Below, piece after piece: positions 42,214 to 53,462 of a stretch of 64,000 nucleotides of DNA (positions are counted from its first letter, which is position 1; each line of letters starts with the position of its first letter). Below the pieces are notes generated by a model. The model made no database searches, was not told the DNA's origin, and was given only the letters and a program-made list of their open reading frames with translations. A program made the position numbers and the translations under genes. The stretch comes from Macrolepiota albuminosa. Its lineage: Eukaryota; Basidiomycota; Agaricomycetes; Agaricales; Agaricaceae. The DNA is taken from contig JAMWFC010000132.1 in assembly GCA_027475525.1 (NCBI GenBank), positions 605,074 to 669,073 of the forward strand, read 5' to 3'.

Positions 42214-45200
42214 ATGGCGCCGACGAACGAGGATACTCCGAATCCACCCGAAACCCCCTCCGCTGCGCGAATTGCTGAGATGCGGGCTGTCGACAACTCT
42301 ACTAATCCAACGATCCTCCCCGTCGGCAAGGTTACGTCCGCATGGACTGGCCATGTACTTGACAAGGATGATGGTAAGTATGCGGAGTGGGCCTATACGA
42401 TGAAACTTGAGCTGTCGATGGTACAGCTATGGGATTACGTCTTTGACCCCTTACCATCACCGCACGCCACATACGAACCACGAGCCTACCGCTATTGGAC
42501 GTCGAATCGCCGTCTTGCGTGCTCGTTCCTGAAACGCGCGTTGTCCTCGTCGGAACAGAAATTGTGCACTGAGGAGGGGGATCCTGAGGCTCTGTGGGCT
42601 TATTTGAAGGACCGCCATGGTGGAGCAGTCCCCGTCAAACAGGTCCGGTTACTGCAGGAGGCTCTTACCACAAAGTGTACCTTGTCCGAACCACTCACTA
42701 AGACGGTCGATATGATCTTCGAGAAGATTGACCGTGCATTCGACGCGGGGGAGGTGACGAAAGACCTGTTGAAGTCTATAGCAGTGCTGTCTGCGCTATC
42801 CGACAAACCTTTTGCGCACATGCGATCCATCATCTCTCGTGACCTAGGGCAAGCCAGCAACGTCTCAAAGTATGGTCCGACCGAAATCAGGCTCTTTTTA
42901 GAAGGAGAACAGACACTTCTCGAGGTGGACAGACCATCTCCTGTAACTGCAGATTCGGCGCTTGCTGCCTTTCCTACCAAGACCTCTCGATCGAAGGACA
43001 TCACCTGCACGGCCTGTAAGACCCGCCAGCGCCCTGCCCATGTCTACACTGGTCATACTGCACCTTGGTGCATTTTGGATGGCGGCGGGATGGCGGGGAA
43101 GTCAGTAGAGGAGTCGAAGAAAGCACGCCTGGCGTTCTATGAGAACAAGCGTAAGGAACAGGAGAAGAAAGACAAGACAGTATCGAAGATTACCTTCACC
43201 CCGGCAGGTGGTAGCGCATTCACTCTTGAGGGTGACCCAGCGACGATAGCGGCATACCTTGCCATGCAGACACCTCGGACGACTGGTGCTCAGAAGGCAG
43301 AATTTGCTGGCCTTAGTTCCGACACACTGCCTACTGCGGGATTCCTTGCTGAGGCAGAAGACCTGGAGTTTGACGCGTGGATTGTCCTTGAGGAGGAGCA
43401 TACCTCTGATCCCAAAATAAAACCTGAATTACGCACAGATGAATGCAAGGCCACTACCACGCTCACCAAAAGCCACGAATCAGTCCTATCATGCCAAGAC
43501 CAAACATCAGAACCATTCTACCTCGACTCAGGCGCTACAACTCATATTTCCCCAAACCAAAGTGACTTTATCAGGATAGACCCAATCCCTACGAGACAGA
43601 TACGAGGAGTGGGAGGCGCTTCCATTGCAGCAATTGGCATAGGAACAATACGTGTATACATTGCAAAAGGGACATATATTGACCTAAAGAATGCGCTATA
43701 TGTACCAAAGTCCACCGTTCGCCTTCTATCAATTAGCCGGATAACTCGTGATCACGGAATGTCCGCAATGTTCGATGATACCAGAGTCTCCTTAACAAAG
43801 AAGCTCAGCGGAAGGCCGATGGCCACTGGAACTCTTATCCACAATCATGGCCTTTATATACTCGACACCACAACTGATCACGCATTTGCTATCCATGACT
43901 CACCAAACTTATTGTCTTGGCACCTTCGCCTGGGACACGCAAATTACCAATCCATCCTCCAGATGGCACGTGCAGGCATGATCGAAGGTATGCCCTCCAC
44001 ATTCCCTTCCAAACCTCCCAAGTGTGACCAATGTATCCTTGGAAAACAGACCAGGACACCGGTACCGAAGGAGCGTGAGGAAGGGGAAGGGCATAGAGCG
44101 ACGTCGAAACTTGAGAAAGTCTGGGTGGATTTGACAGGACCAGCGGCGGTAACATCTTGCATGGGTAATAATTATATCATGAATATTGTTGATGATTATA
44201 CAAATAAACCGTGGTCAATCCCGTTAAAATCGAAGGACGACAGTTTTGACAAACTCAAGGCATGGATCCTCGCACATGAAAATGAGACAGGCTCACGTTT
44301 GAAAATATTGAGAATGGGTCGCGATGGTGAACTAAATGGAGAACAGCACAAAGAATGGTATCGACAGAGAGGGATTCTCTTAGAAGTCGGAGCACCCTAC
44401 ATCTCAGCGCATATGGGTAGGGTAGAGAGGATGCACCGTACCTTAGGGGGGAAGGCACGTGCAATGAGAATCACTGCAAGATGCCCACCTTTCTTGTGGG
44501 ACGAATTCTACTTAACAGCTGCCCACCTCCATGGCAAAACAAAGACCTCAATCATTCGTGATGTAACGCCTGATGAATTATGGTATGGGAAGAAACCATC
44601 ATATTCGTACATTCGGGAGATTGGCTGTAGAGCATTTGTCCTTATCTTGAACCGACACAATCCCAAAATATTCGAACGTTCAATTGAATGTGTGCTAGTT
44701 GGCTACGATGCGAACTCAAAGGCTTACAGATGCTATGACCGTGCAACAAAGAGGGTCTACAGTACATACCACGTCCGGTTCATTGAAAGTCATAACAACA
44801 CTCCATCCCTCCCACTCAAAAACAACTCTCTGCCAGACAACAATAATGCAGACACTGACTTCATAGACATGCCTTCAATTGCCGGGCAAGCAACAAGTGC
44901 CCCAATACAACCACCACCCACAGATGTCGACGATGAGATTCCAAGAATACCTGGTTCAATACTCGACTTACCCACAGAGAACCCTCCAGTAGCGGAACCA
45001 GTAGTTGAACACCGACAAGTAGAAGAACCAGCAGCTCAACTGCAACTGCAACGATCGACAAGAACAATTATACCCACCGAAAGGGTTGATGCAGGACAAA
45101 ATCGTGAGTCTTGCACAGATAGAGCAGTGAGAGAATCTAGGGAGGCTGCTGAACGAGTCAGGCAAGGCAGAGCAGACCGACGAGTGGCAGAAAACGAACA

Positions 45201-45465
45201 ACAGCAGAATCCACAGGTGGAGGAAGTTGAACATGAACCTGACATCGAGCAAATACTCTCAGCAATCAATGCGGATGGGAACACGCAATATATCTTACCT
45301 GGAGCAGATTTAGACGCACCGAGGACCTGGGAGGAAGCGCAGAATTGCGTAGACAAAGAGAGGTGGGCAGATTCATATAGAGAAGAACTGGACTCACTCA
45401 AAGAGATGGGAGTGTGGACCTTGGTTCCACGGGAAGACGTGCCATATATGGGCACCGAGTTCTAA
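42214..45465 (+). CDS. Element D Gag-PR-INT polyprotein
   Basis: A 1,083-codon frame from ATG 42214. Residues ~1-250 are Gag (WAYTMKLELSMVQLWDYVFD, EALWAYLKDRHG), of the UBN2-like type. A Cys/His cluster CTACKTRQRPAHVYTGHTA-PWC (about residues 270-290) stands where the zinc knuckle would be. Protease: FYLDSGATTHISP near 43520-43560. GAG-pre-integrase: HLRLGHANYQS and CDQCILGKQ, the H-H-C-C set. Integrase core: VWVDLTGPA, MGRDGELNG (second Asp) and MGRVERMHRTL (Glu). The INT-RT linker is a long Pro/Glu/Gln-rich stretch. The reading stops at 45465 just as RT begins (VWTLVPREDVPY). It continues in the -1 frame at 45414-46291. The frame change may be a mutation or a base error. Confidence 0.9.
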   Translation: MAPTNEDTPNPPETPSAARIAEMRAVDNSTNPTILPVGKVTSAWTGHVLDKDDGKYAEWAYTMKLELSMVQLWDYVFDPLPSPHATYEPRAYRYWTSNRRLACSFLKRALSSSEQKLCTEEGDPEALWAYLKDRHGGAVPVKQVRLLQEALTTKCTLSEPLTKTVDMIFEKIDRAFDAGEVTKDLLKSIAVLSALSDKPFAHMRSIISRDLGQASNVSKYGPTEIRLFLEGEQTLLEVDRPSPVTADSALAAFPTKTSRSKDITCTACKTRQRPAHVYTGHTAPWCILDGGGMAGKSVEESKKARLAFYENKRKEQEKKDKTVSKITFTPAGGSAFTLEGDPATIAAYLAMQTPRTTGAQKAEFAGLSSDTLPTAGFLAEAEDLEFDAWIVLEEEHTSDPKIKPELRTDECKATTTLTKSHESVLSCQDQTSEPFYLDSGATTHISPNQSDFIRIDPIPTRQIRGVGGASIAAIGIGTIRVYIAKGTYIDLKNALYVPKSTVRLLSISRITRDHGMSAMFDDTRVSLTKKLSGRPMATGTLIHNHGLYILDTTTDHAFAIHDSPNLLSWHLRLGHANYQSILQMARAGMIEGMPSTFPSKPPKCDQCILGKQTRTPVPKEREEGEGHRATSKLEKVWVDLTGPAAVTSCMGNNYIMNIVDDYTNKPWSIPLKSKDDSFDKLKAWILAHENETGSRLKILRMGRDGELNGEQHKEWYRQRGILLEVGAPYISAHMGRVERMHRTLGGKARAMRITARCPPFLWDEFYLTAAHLHGKTKTSIIRDVTPDELWYGKKPSYSYIREIGCRAFVLILNRHNPKIFERSIECVLVGYDANSKAYRCYDRATKRVYSTYHVRFIESHNNTPSLPLKNNSLPDNNNADTDFIDMPSIAGQATSAPIQPPPTDVDDEIPRIPGSILDLPTENPPVAEPVVEHRQVEEPAAQLQLQRSTRTIIPTERVDAGQNRESCTDRAVRESREAAERVRQGRADRRVAENEQQQNPQVEEVEHEPDIEQILSAINADGNTQYILPGADLDAPRTWEEAQNCVDKERWADSYREELDSLKEMGVWTLVPREDVPYMGTEF

Positions 45466-46291
45466 AGGGACGACCAATATTCACTATAAAACGCGATGAA
45501 AGAGGGAGAATCACGAGATTCAAGATACGACATGTTGTACAAGGCTTCAACCAAGTATACGGAAAAGACTACACGCAAACAACCTCACCAACGGCGCGCG
45601 TGGAATCCTGGAGAATAATGCTACACTTGGCAGCATCCTTAGGATGGGAGGCTAGTCAGATCGATGTCAAGACTGCTTTCCTCAATGGAGTCTTACCTGA
45701 GGACGAGAGGATACTCATGGAACAGCCGAAGGGATTTGAGGAGAAGGGGAAGGAAACGTGGGTTTGCAAACTTGTGAAAGGCCTATATGGCATGAAGCAA
45801 GCCGGACGAATATGGAATAAAACCTTGGATGAACGAATGCGCAACTGGGGATTCACATGGCTCGCATGCGAGGCCTGTGTATATCACAGGACAATAGAGG
45901 ATGGGACGGTGATAGTGGGGGTACACGTGGATGACTTCCTAGCCATCTCTAGTACCAAGGAGGTGGGAGAACAATTCAAACGCAAGTTAGCAAACGCCTG
46001 GACAATCGTGGATTTAGGTATGCCAAAATACATACTAGGGATCACTGTAAACTGGGAACCGGAAACGAATCGCGTTCACCTCTCACAGACAGCCCTTATC
46101 GACAAACTCATTCAACAATTTGGACAGTCGGACGCTACATCACTTTCCACTCCTATGGAGCCAGGGACGAAGCTAAGATGGGTGGATCTGACTACGTTAT
46201 CAGACGCAGAACGTGAAAAAGTTGCTCGACTGCCCTATAGACAACTGGTGGGGGGTCTACTATGGTTAGCAATCTCCACGCGACCGGATAT
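45466..46291 (+). CDS. Element D reverse transcriptase
   Basis: Open frame of the copia RT, -1 relative to the upstream frame: HRVLKGRPIFTIKRD, FNQVYGKDYTQTTSPTAR, QIDVKTAFLNGVLPEDERIL, VCKLVKGLYGMKQAGRIWNK and the catalytic HVDDFLAI (about 45925-45950; copia elements use xVDD). It runs to LLWLAISTRPDI, where B2 is inserted. The last part, with RNaseH, is at 59955-60587. All catalytic residues of this part are intact. Confidence 0.92.
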
Positions 46292-46366
46292 TGTAACGAA
46301 GTTACAGAGATTGTGAGAGCTTAGGTTCACACTGCACAGAATCAGACCAGTCCGGTCTATTGACTA
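46292..46366 (-). repeat. 3' LTR of B2, first fragment
   Basis: TGTAACGAAG to TTGACTA. The remainder resumes at 53181 with TGTAGTATAAAC. Splitting between A and T is the Helitron insertion preference. Confidence 0.9.
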
Positions 46367-46669
46367 TCTCTATATAATGCGACGACGCCTGGGAAAAACT
46401 AATGCTGACCAAGGCTGACCAAGAACCTTCCTTTTTGGGTAACGACATCTCATTTTTCGTATTAGAGTCTCAATTTTTGTACTTAGAGTATAAAAAATAA
46501 AAAATATATATTGTAAACTTCAATATTAATATAAATGCTATGTTTGGACATTTTTAGAAGGTGTCTGGATGAGAAAAGGCCAAACACGATTTAGTGGACA
46601 CCAGTTTTCACGCCTTGCGTGTTCTTTGACCACACATGACCAAACAAACTCGAAATTCACCGTTGTAGT

Positions 46670-47090
46670 GAGAAGACACTACAAACAAAGTAAGTGTCAA
46701 TTTGTTGATTGATTGATCAATGTTTACAAACGTTGAATTCAGCTTATTTGACACTACAAACAAAGTTACAACAAAGTAAGTATTGGCTTATTTATTATTG
46801 ATCAATTAATAAACATTCAATTCAGCTACAAACAATTCCGAAATCGTTACAACAAAGTAAGTGTTGGTTTGTTTATTATTGATGAATGCTAATTCAGCTT
46901 ATTTGACACTACAAATAGTATTTGACACTACAAACAGATCCAAAATCATTACAACAGAGTAAGTGTTGGCTTATTTATTATGATCAATGCTAATACATAT
47001 TCAATTCAGCTTATTTGACACTACAAACAGTCAGTATTAGTTCATTTATTATTGATCAATGCTAATAAACATTGAATTCAGCTTATTAGT
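46670..47090 (+). repeat. Subterminal satellite of the Helitron
   Basis: Five to six diverged units of about 80 bp containing GACACTACAAACA, TTACAACAAAGTAAGTGTTGG, TTATTTATTATTGATCAATG and ATTCAGCTTATT. No coding sequence. It lies between the 5' terminus and the Rep-helicase gene, and may serve as promoter or termination signal. Confidence 0.75.
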
Positions 47091-47135
47091 GAAAGCTTAA
47101 CAACATTTAGCTATTGATATACTAGATATATCATC

Positions 47136-50100
47136 ATGTAAGTAACTTTTCAAGAGTTTGAGCTATTGAAATGCTTAAAAAATCAATAATTTAGGCAATC
47201 TTCAACTACTCATTCTCAACCCAGTACTCCTGAAGGTCAAAGACAGCAGGCTAGGATTGAAAGCAGGCTTCAACAGTTGCAAATGACTGATCCTGATGAT
47301 CGTCGTGCACATAGAAGTAGAAGATCTACTTCAGTGGTTATACCACTTCATTTTGGAACTGGGGTGATCCTGATGATCATCGTGCACATAGAAGTAGAAG
47401 ATCTACTTCAGTGGTTATACCACTTCATTTTGGAACTGGGGGTAGAGAGTCTGGGGATAGAGAGTCTGGGAGTATAGGGTCTGGGGGTATAGAGTCTGGG
47501 GATAGAGAGTCTGGAGGAGGAGAGTCTGGGGGTAGAGAGTCTGGGGATATGCCTATTGCTGCTCAGGATCCATTTGCTATTGTCATTCCTCAAACTCTTT
47601 TGCCTGAAGGATGGGATGCACCTTTACAGAATCCTATACCTAGAATGGTGCCACCTCTACCTGTTTCTACATCCAGAAGAAACAATAGGCCTAGAATGGT
47701 ACCACTTCCACCTGCTCTACCTCTTCCTATACATAGAAGAGACAACCAGCCTACTATTGCTCCACTTCCTGTGGACATTCCTGAAACTGTTTTGCCTGAA
47801 GGATGGAACACTCCTTTACAGAATCCTATGCCTATGGTGCCACCCTTACCTGCTCTGGCATTTAGAAGAGTCAGAAATGTATCTGTACAGAATTCTATGC
47901 CATCTGTGCCAGCTGCCACACTAGCAGAATTACAAGAGCAGGAAAGGCTGAGACATATGGCTATGGTTCAAGAACAAGAGAGGCAACAGGAATTGGCACA
48001 AGCAATAGTAGAGGAGCAACAAAGAGTCCTACCAGAAGATCCTAGAAATGATCCTGCTGAGGATATAGATGAGGACTTGGAATATGTGGATCCACCTGTG
48101 GAAATTCTACCAGCACCTCCTATTCTACAAAGGATTGATCATATTCAAGGCATAAATGCTCTTCCAAGAGGAAGACAGCCTTATATAGAGGAACCCTCAG
48201 CACATTATCTTGGTCTTATGGATGTCATATGTCCACACTGTCAGGCTCTACATTGGAATGCTGAAAAGCTCACCAGTTCTACTAGACATCATACAAAATT
48301 TGGCATGTGCTGTCTGCAAGGCCAGATTGATTTGCCTAGACTTGCAGATGCTCCATTGGAACTGCTTAACTTGCTCCAAGGTCACCATCCTCTTTCTGAT
48401 GCTTTTAAAGCATCTATTTGCCAATACAATGCAGCTTTTGCATTTACATCTTTGGGAGTTAAACTTGATCACACAATCACCAATCGACCAGGACCATACA
48501 GCTTTAGGATTAATGGAGAGCTCCATCATCTGACAGGTGCTTTGCTTCCAACTGAAGGCAATCATCCTATATATGCACAACTCTACTTCTATGATCATAA
48601 TCAACAATTGGCTTTTCGTCAACGGAGCAATCCTGGATTGGATCCTCAGATAATGGCCTCTTTGCAGGATATGCTTCATAGAGTCAATCCCTTTATTGGC
48701 TTATACAAGCATGCAAAGCAAATTATGACAGAAGTTCCTGAAGGCCAACCACAAAGGCTTTCTGTTCAACTTAGGGCTGACTTTGGAGACCATCGACGCT
48801 ATAACAACCCTAATGAACAGGAAGGAGTTGCTGCAATTATACCAGGAGATGGCTCTGAAGAACGATCAGATCACCGTGACATAGTCCTGCATCTGCATGG
48901 AGGTCAATTGAAGCGAATCAGCCATTTACACCCTTTTTATACTCCTCTGCACTACACAATCATATTTCCAACTGGAGAACATGGATTTCATTTAAACATT
49001 CCTTCTCAGCTGGGACCACAAGGACAACGCAGAACACAAAATATCACTGGAACTGCTTACTATGCATACCGACTTCAGCAGAGATCTCTAGAAGCTAATG
49101 CCGCTTTGCTTTGGAGTGGTCGATTGTTTCAACAATATGTTGTTACCAACTTCAGCAGAGATCTCTAGAAGCTAATGCCGCTTTGCTTTGGAGTGGTCGA
49201 TTGTTTCAACAATATGTTGTTGATGCATGGGCTTCAATCGAACAAACAAAACTTAATTGGGTTAGACACAATCAAACAAAGATTAGGGCTGAAGTCTATC
49301 AAGGAGTGGTTGATGCAGCAGCTGGAGATGAAGACTTACGCAGGCAAAGCCGACGTGTGGTTCTCCCCTCTTCTCATGTTGGAAGTGAACGACACATGCA
49401 GCAATTATTCCAGGACTCTATGGCTATTTGCAGGCATTTCCATAAACCAGATCTCTTCATCACCATGACTGCCAATCCAAAGTGGCCAGAAATTGAAGAG
49501 GCTCTGCTAAAGGAACCTATGGTTAATGGAAAGAGGCAAACAGCTTCTGACCGTCCAGATATTGTTGCCAGAGTATTTGAACTCAAGAAGAATGCTCTTT
49601 TGAAGGACATAAAAGATGGTCTATTTGGAAAATGTGTGGCATCTGTCCATACCATTGAATTTCAAAAGAGGGGACTTCCACATATACATATCTTGATCTT
49701 TTTCCATCATCATGACAAGATCAAAGATGCAGCTCATGTGGACACTATTGTTTCTGCTCAAATTCCTGATCCAGTGACTCAGCCTCAATTGTATCAGGTA
49801 TTGGCTTTGCTTGAATTATCAATGCAGTATCTGACCTTTGTTATTAGGTTGTTACTACCAATATGGTTCATGGTCCATGTGGAGCAGATTTTCCCAATGC
49901 CAAGTGCATGGTAGATGGCAAATGTTCCAAGAGATATCCCAAGGAATTTCAGGAAGCTACACAGTATGGTGATGATGGCTATCCCCAATATGCCAGACCT
50001 AACAATGGCCGCTTTTTTGAAAAGCATGGTCGTCGTTATGACAATTGTAATGTTGTCCCATACAATCCATATCTCTCAGCCAAATTCCAATGTCATATCA

Positions 50101-52544
50101 ATGTGGAAGTCTGTGCTTCAGTGGATGCAATCAAATACATTCACAAGTACATCTACAAGGGCCATGATAGGACAACTTTGGAGATTGCTAGGGAGGAGAG
50201 GGATGAAATCAAGGAACATTTGGATGCCAGATACATTTCTGCTCCTGAGGCTTGCTGGCACATCTTTGAATTCAACATGCATGCTGAATATCCTTCAGTG
50301 TACAGATTGCCTGTGCACTTGGAAAACCAGCATGAAGTCTATTTCCCAGATGATGAACCAATACAGGTGGTGGCTGCTAGACCTAATGCAGACAAGACTG
50401 CACTCACAGCTTGGTTTGAAGCCAATACCAGGTTTCCCAATAATAACACTACTTATCAGAACTTTCCAACCAAGTTTGTTTATGAGCCATCTAAATGGAG
50501 TTGGAAGGAGAGGCAGAGAGGTACAGCAATTGGGAGGATGTACTTTGCTTCACCAAGACAGGGAGAAAGGTTCTATCTCAGGATGCTCTTGACTGTTGTA
50601 ACCAATGCAACTTCATGGGCTGATCTCAGGACAGTCAATGGCCATATCTATCCCACTTATCAAGAAGCATGCAAGGCTCTAGGTCTTTTGGAGGATGATG
50701 CAGAATGGAGGCAGTGTCTCACTGAAGCTGCTCCAATCCAACTAGGATCAGCTCTCAGGCAGCTGTTTTGCACTATTCTATTCCACTGTGCTCCTGCCAC
50801 TCCTGAGGCTCTATGGAATGAATTCAAGCATTCTATCTGTGATGATCTTCGACACAGATTGGAACATACTAGGCAGTATAGGGACCGGATCTTTACCAAT
50901 GAGGATATTTATGACTATGGCCTTTATCTCATCAATGACACTTTGATGAATTTTGGGAAAACTCTGAAAGACTTTCCCAACATGCCAGAGGCTCAACAGA
51001 ATTGGAACATAGTTCCAGGTAATTGGCATTTGCATAAAAGATTGACTTGAATACTGATCATTCTTCTAGGCAACAGGCTTTTAGAAGATGAAACCAATTA
51101 TGATGTTGAAGAGCTCAAGCAAAGAGTGGAGGGTAACAAGGCCAAGTTCAATGTGGAACAACTGGAGACTTTCAATGCTGTCATGAACTCAGTCAACAAC
51201 AATTTGGGCAGGATGCTATTCATTCACAGTGCTGGAGGATGTGGCAAAACCTTTGTCTGCAATACTCTGGCTGCTGCAGTTCGTTCCAATGGAGATGTGG
51301 CATTATGTGTAGCATCATCTGGCATTGCTGCCTTATTGTTGGAAGGGGGTAGGACAGCTCATTCAAGATTCAAAATCCCCATTCCTGCTCTTGACACATC
51401 CATTGCCAATATCAAGAGAGGAACCCAGTTATCACAGCTCATACTTCGCACCAAAGTTGTTATTTGGGATGAAGTTCCAATGCAACACAAAAATGCCATT
51501 GACTCTGTTGATCGTGGCTTCAGAGACATCTTCGATAATGACATTTCCTTTGGTGGAGTCACTGTGGTTTTTGGAGGGGACTTTAGGCAAACTCTTCCAG
51601 TGGTTCCACATGGACTCAGGCAGCAGATGATTGCTGCTTCACTCAAAAGGGGCCGACTTTGGGATCATATCCAAGTCCACTACTTGGTCCAAAACATGAG
51701 ATTGGATCAGACTGCAGAGAATATTGCTCATGCAGCTTGGTTGTTGGATGTTGGTGCAGGGAAAAATCTAGGACCTGGAGAAACAGTCAAACTGCCTGAA
51801 AGGATGATCTGTGATGACAATTCTATCACTGGATTGATTTCTTCCACATATCCTGATATTGGTCATCCTCAAAATGATCAGTATTACCTGGACCGGACTA
51901 TTCTCTCTGGCAAGAACTCGGATATAGAGGAGATCAATGCAGAAGTTCTAGAGAGGTATCCAGGGGAAGAAAGAATCTTACAGAGTGCAGATTCTGTTCT
52001 TTCTGATAACAGGAATCCTGATGGCCTTGCCTTATATCCTGTGGAATATCTCAACTCTTTGAAAGCCAGTAGTTTGCCTTTGGCTAAACTGGCTTTGAAG
52101 ATTGGAGTTCCTGTCATGCTTCTCAGGAATCTGGACACAACCAAAGGACTTTGCAATGGAACAAGAATGATTGTCACTCATATCAGCACCAGAGTCCTCA
52201 GATGTCGTATTATCAGTGGAGATGCCAAGTTTGCAGGTTCAACTGTTTTGATTCCAAGAATCAATCTAGATGCCTCTGAAGAGGATTTGCCCATACCATT
52301 ACGCAGGAGACAGTTTCCAATTCGATTGGCCTTTGCTATGACTATCAACAAGTCTCAAGGGCAATCAGTCAAGCATGTTGGATTGGACCTTCGATCACCA
52401 GTTTTTACACATGGCCAACTCTATGTTGCACTTTCTCGATGCACATCAGGAGATCGTATCAAGGTGATTTTGTCAGAAGAAAATACATCAAGAGCGACTG
52501 CAAATATTGTGTATCAAGAAGTTCTTAATGGTTTACAAATGTAA
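47136..52544 (+). CDS. Helitron Rep-helicase (Rep/Hel) gene
   Basis: The transposase of rolling-circle Helitrons nicks and transfers a single strand (Rep) and unwinds DNA (Pif1-type helicase). Predicted exons: the start codon is split as AT (47136-47137) and G (47195) by a 57-nt intron. Other introns are 49798-49847 (50 nt) and 51019-51069 (51 nt). The N-terminal half has RESGDRESG repeats and then Cys pairs CPHCQALHWNAEKL and FGMCCLQG. The HUH motif is GLPHIHILIF near 49675-49704 and the two catalytic tyrosines lie in KYIHKYIYKG near 50130-50160. Helicase: SAGGCGKTFV (Walker A), VIWDEVPM, GGDFRQTLPV and NKSQGQSVKH to VALSRCTSGDRI. The only disruptions are two 77-bp duplications (47291, 49072). 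It looks functional once these are discounted. Confidence 0.9.
47138..47194 (+). other. Intron 1 of the Helitron gene (splits the start codon)
   Basis: GTAAGTAACT...AATTTAG, 57 nt. Joining AT (47136-47137) to G (47195) creates the ATG, and the reading then runs MQSSTTHSQPSTPEGQRQQA in frame with the known protein. No other upstream ATG fits as well. Predicted by eye. Confidence 0.65.
49798..49847 (+). other. Intron 2 of the Helitron gene
   Basis: GTATTGGCTT...GTTATTAG, 50 nt. Splicing turns an otherwise frame-shifted end into LYQVVTTNMVHGPCGADFPN, the conserved Rep reading. The same intron is present at 1668-1717 of the relic. Confidence 0.88.
51019..51069 (+). other. Intron 3 of the Helitron gene
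   Basis: GTAATTGGCA...CTTCTAG, 51 nt. Splicing joins NIVPG to NRLLEDETNYDVEELKQ at the Rep-helicase linker and removes the stop at 51048-51050. Confidence 0.85.
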
Positions 52545-52861
52545 GTGTGATTGTTAATTATATACTTATTACTAACTTTATATTTTAGCATCTAACTTGA
52601 TACTGTACATATAACTTGGAATTGTAGCATTATTTTTTGGGTTTACAAATGTGAGTATGATTGTTAATTACCTACTTATTACTGACTTTTATATTTTAGC
52701 ATCTAACTTGATATTTGTTGATACTGTACTAATAGAATATATATAACTTGGAATTGTAACATCATTTCTTGATAAATGTGAACTTTCTATTCTTTAACAA
52801 CATATGCTTGAATCAGTAAGACATAATGAAAGTAAGTCATGATAGAAGTTGAGTTATGAAT

Positions 52862-53180
52862 ATACATATTTGGAACCCCTAACCGAACGAAGTGAGGTTG
52901 GGGTGAAGGCTGAGTTACTTATATACATACTTGGAGCCCTAACCGAACGAAGTGAGGTTGGGGTGGAGGCTAAGTTACTTATACATACTTGGAGCCCTAA
53001 CCAAACGAAGTGAGGTTAGGGTGGAGGCTTAGTTGGGGGGGGTTTGGGGGCGAAGCCCCCAACGAGCTACGAAATTCGTGCCGAAGGCACGAATCGTAGC
53101 TCGTGTTAGTTGGGGGGGGTTTGGGGGCGAAGCCCCCAACGAGCTACGAAATTCGTGCCGAAGGCACGAATCGTAGCTCG
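52862..53180 (+). repeat. Helitron 3' subterminal repeats and terminal hairpin
   Basis: Three tandem units of ~60 bp (CTTGGAGCCCTAACCGAACG, AAGTGAGGTTGGGGTGGAGG) precede a TGGGGGCGAAGCCCCCA hairpin and a longer hairpin with arms GAGCTACGA..TTCGTGCC and GGCACGAATCGTAGCTC. The last ~150 bp are doubled by a 77-bp duplication (53031/53108). A GC-rich hairpin near the 3' end is a Helitron hallmark, thought to stop strand transfer. Confidence 0.8.
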
Positions 53181-53417
53181 TGTAGTATAAACACAAAATA
53201 AGCTGCTTTGTAAGCAGCTGGTAAACTAATTTATATAGTAATGTAAATTAATATTATATTATAATAAATATAATATAATAATATCTACTGTAAGGTAAGT
53301 AAAGCTATGTGGCCAACGCCACATAGCGGACTACGCTACAGTAAATATAATATAATAATATCTACTGTAAGGTAAGTAAAGCTATGTGGCCAACGCCACA
53401 TAGCGGACTACGCTACA
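53181..53417 (-). repeat. 3' LTR of B2, second fragment
   Basis: TGTAGTATAAAC to ACGCTACA, the remainder of the LTR begun at 46292. A 77-bp duplication lies at 53265-53418. Confidence 0.9.
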
Positions 53418-53462
53418 CACCCCCCAATCAGACCGAGCTACGGTCTTGAGATAATACGACGG

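Larger units (their letters stand above)
46367..53180 (+). mobile_element. Near-intact autonomous Helitron
   Basis: The element starts TCTCTATATAATGCG (5' TC) and ends at a strong hairpin before ...GTAGCTCG. It sits between A and T of the B2 LTR without target duplication, as Helitrons do. It contains a subterminal satellite, one Rep-helicase gene with introns, and a repeated 3' subterminal zone. Without three 77-bp duplications it is about 6.6 kb. The 3' end lacks the canonical CTRR, so the last bases are uncertain. It is the youngest layer of the D-B2-Helitron nest. Confidence 0.85.

Noticed and set aside
51126..52544. A host PIF1 helicase gene
   Set aside because: Continuous by splicing with the Helitron Rep domain and lies inside Helitron ends, so it is the transposon helicase.
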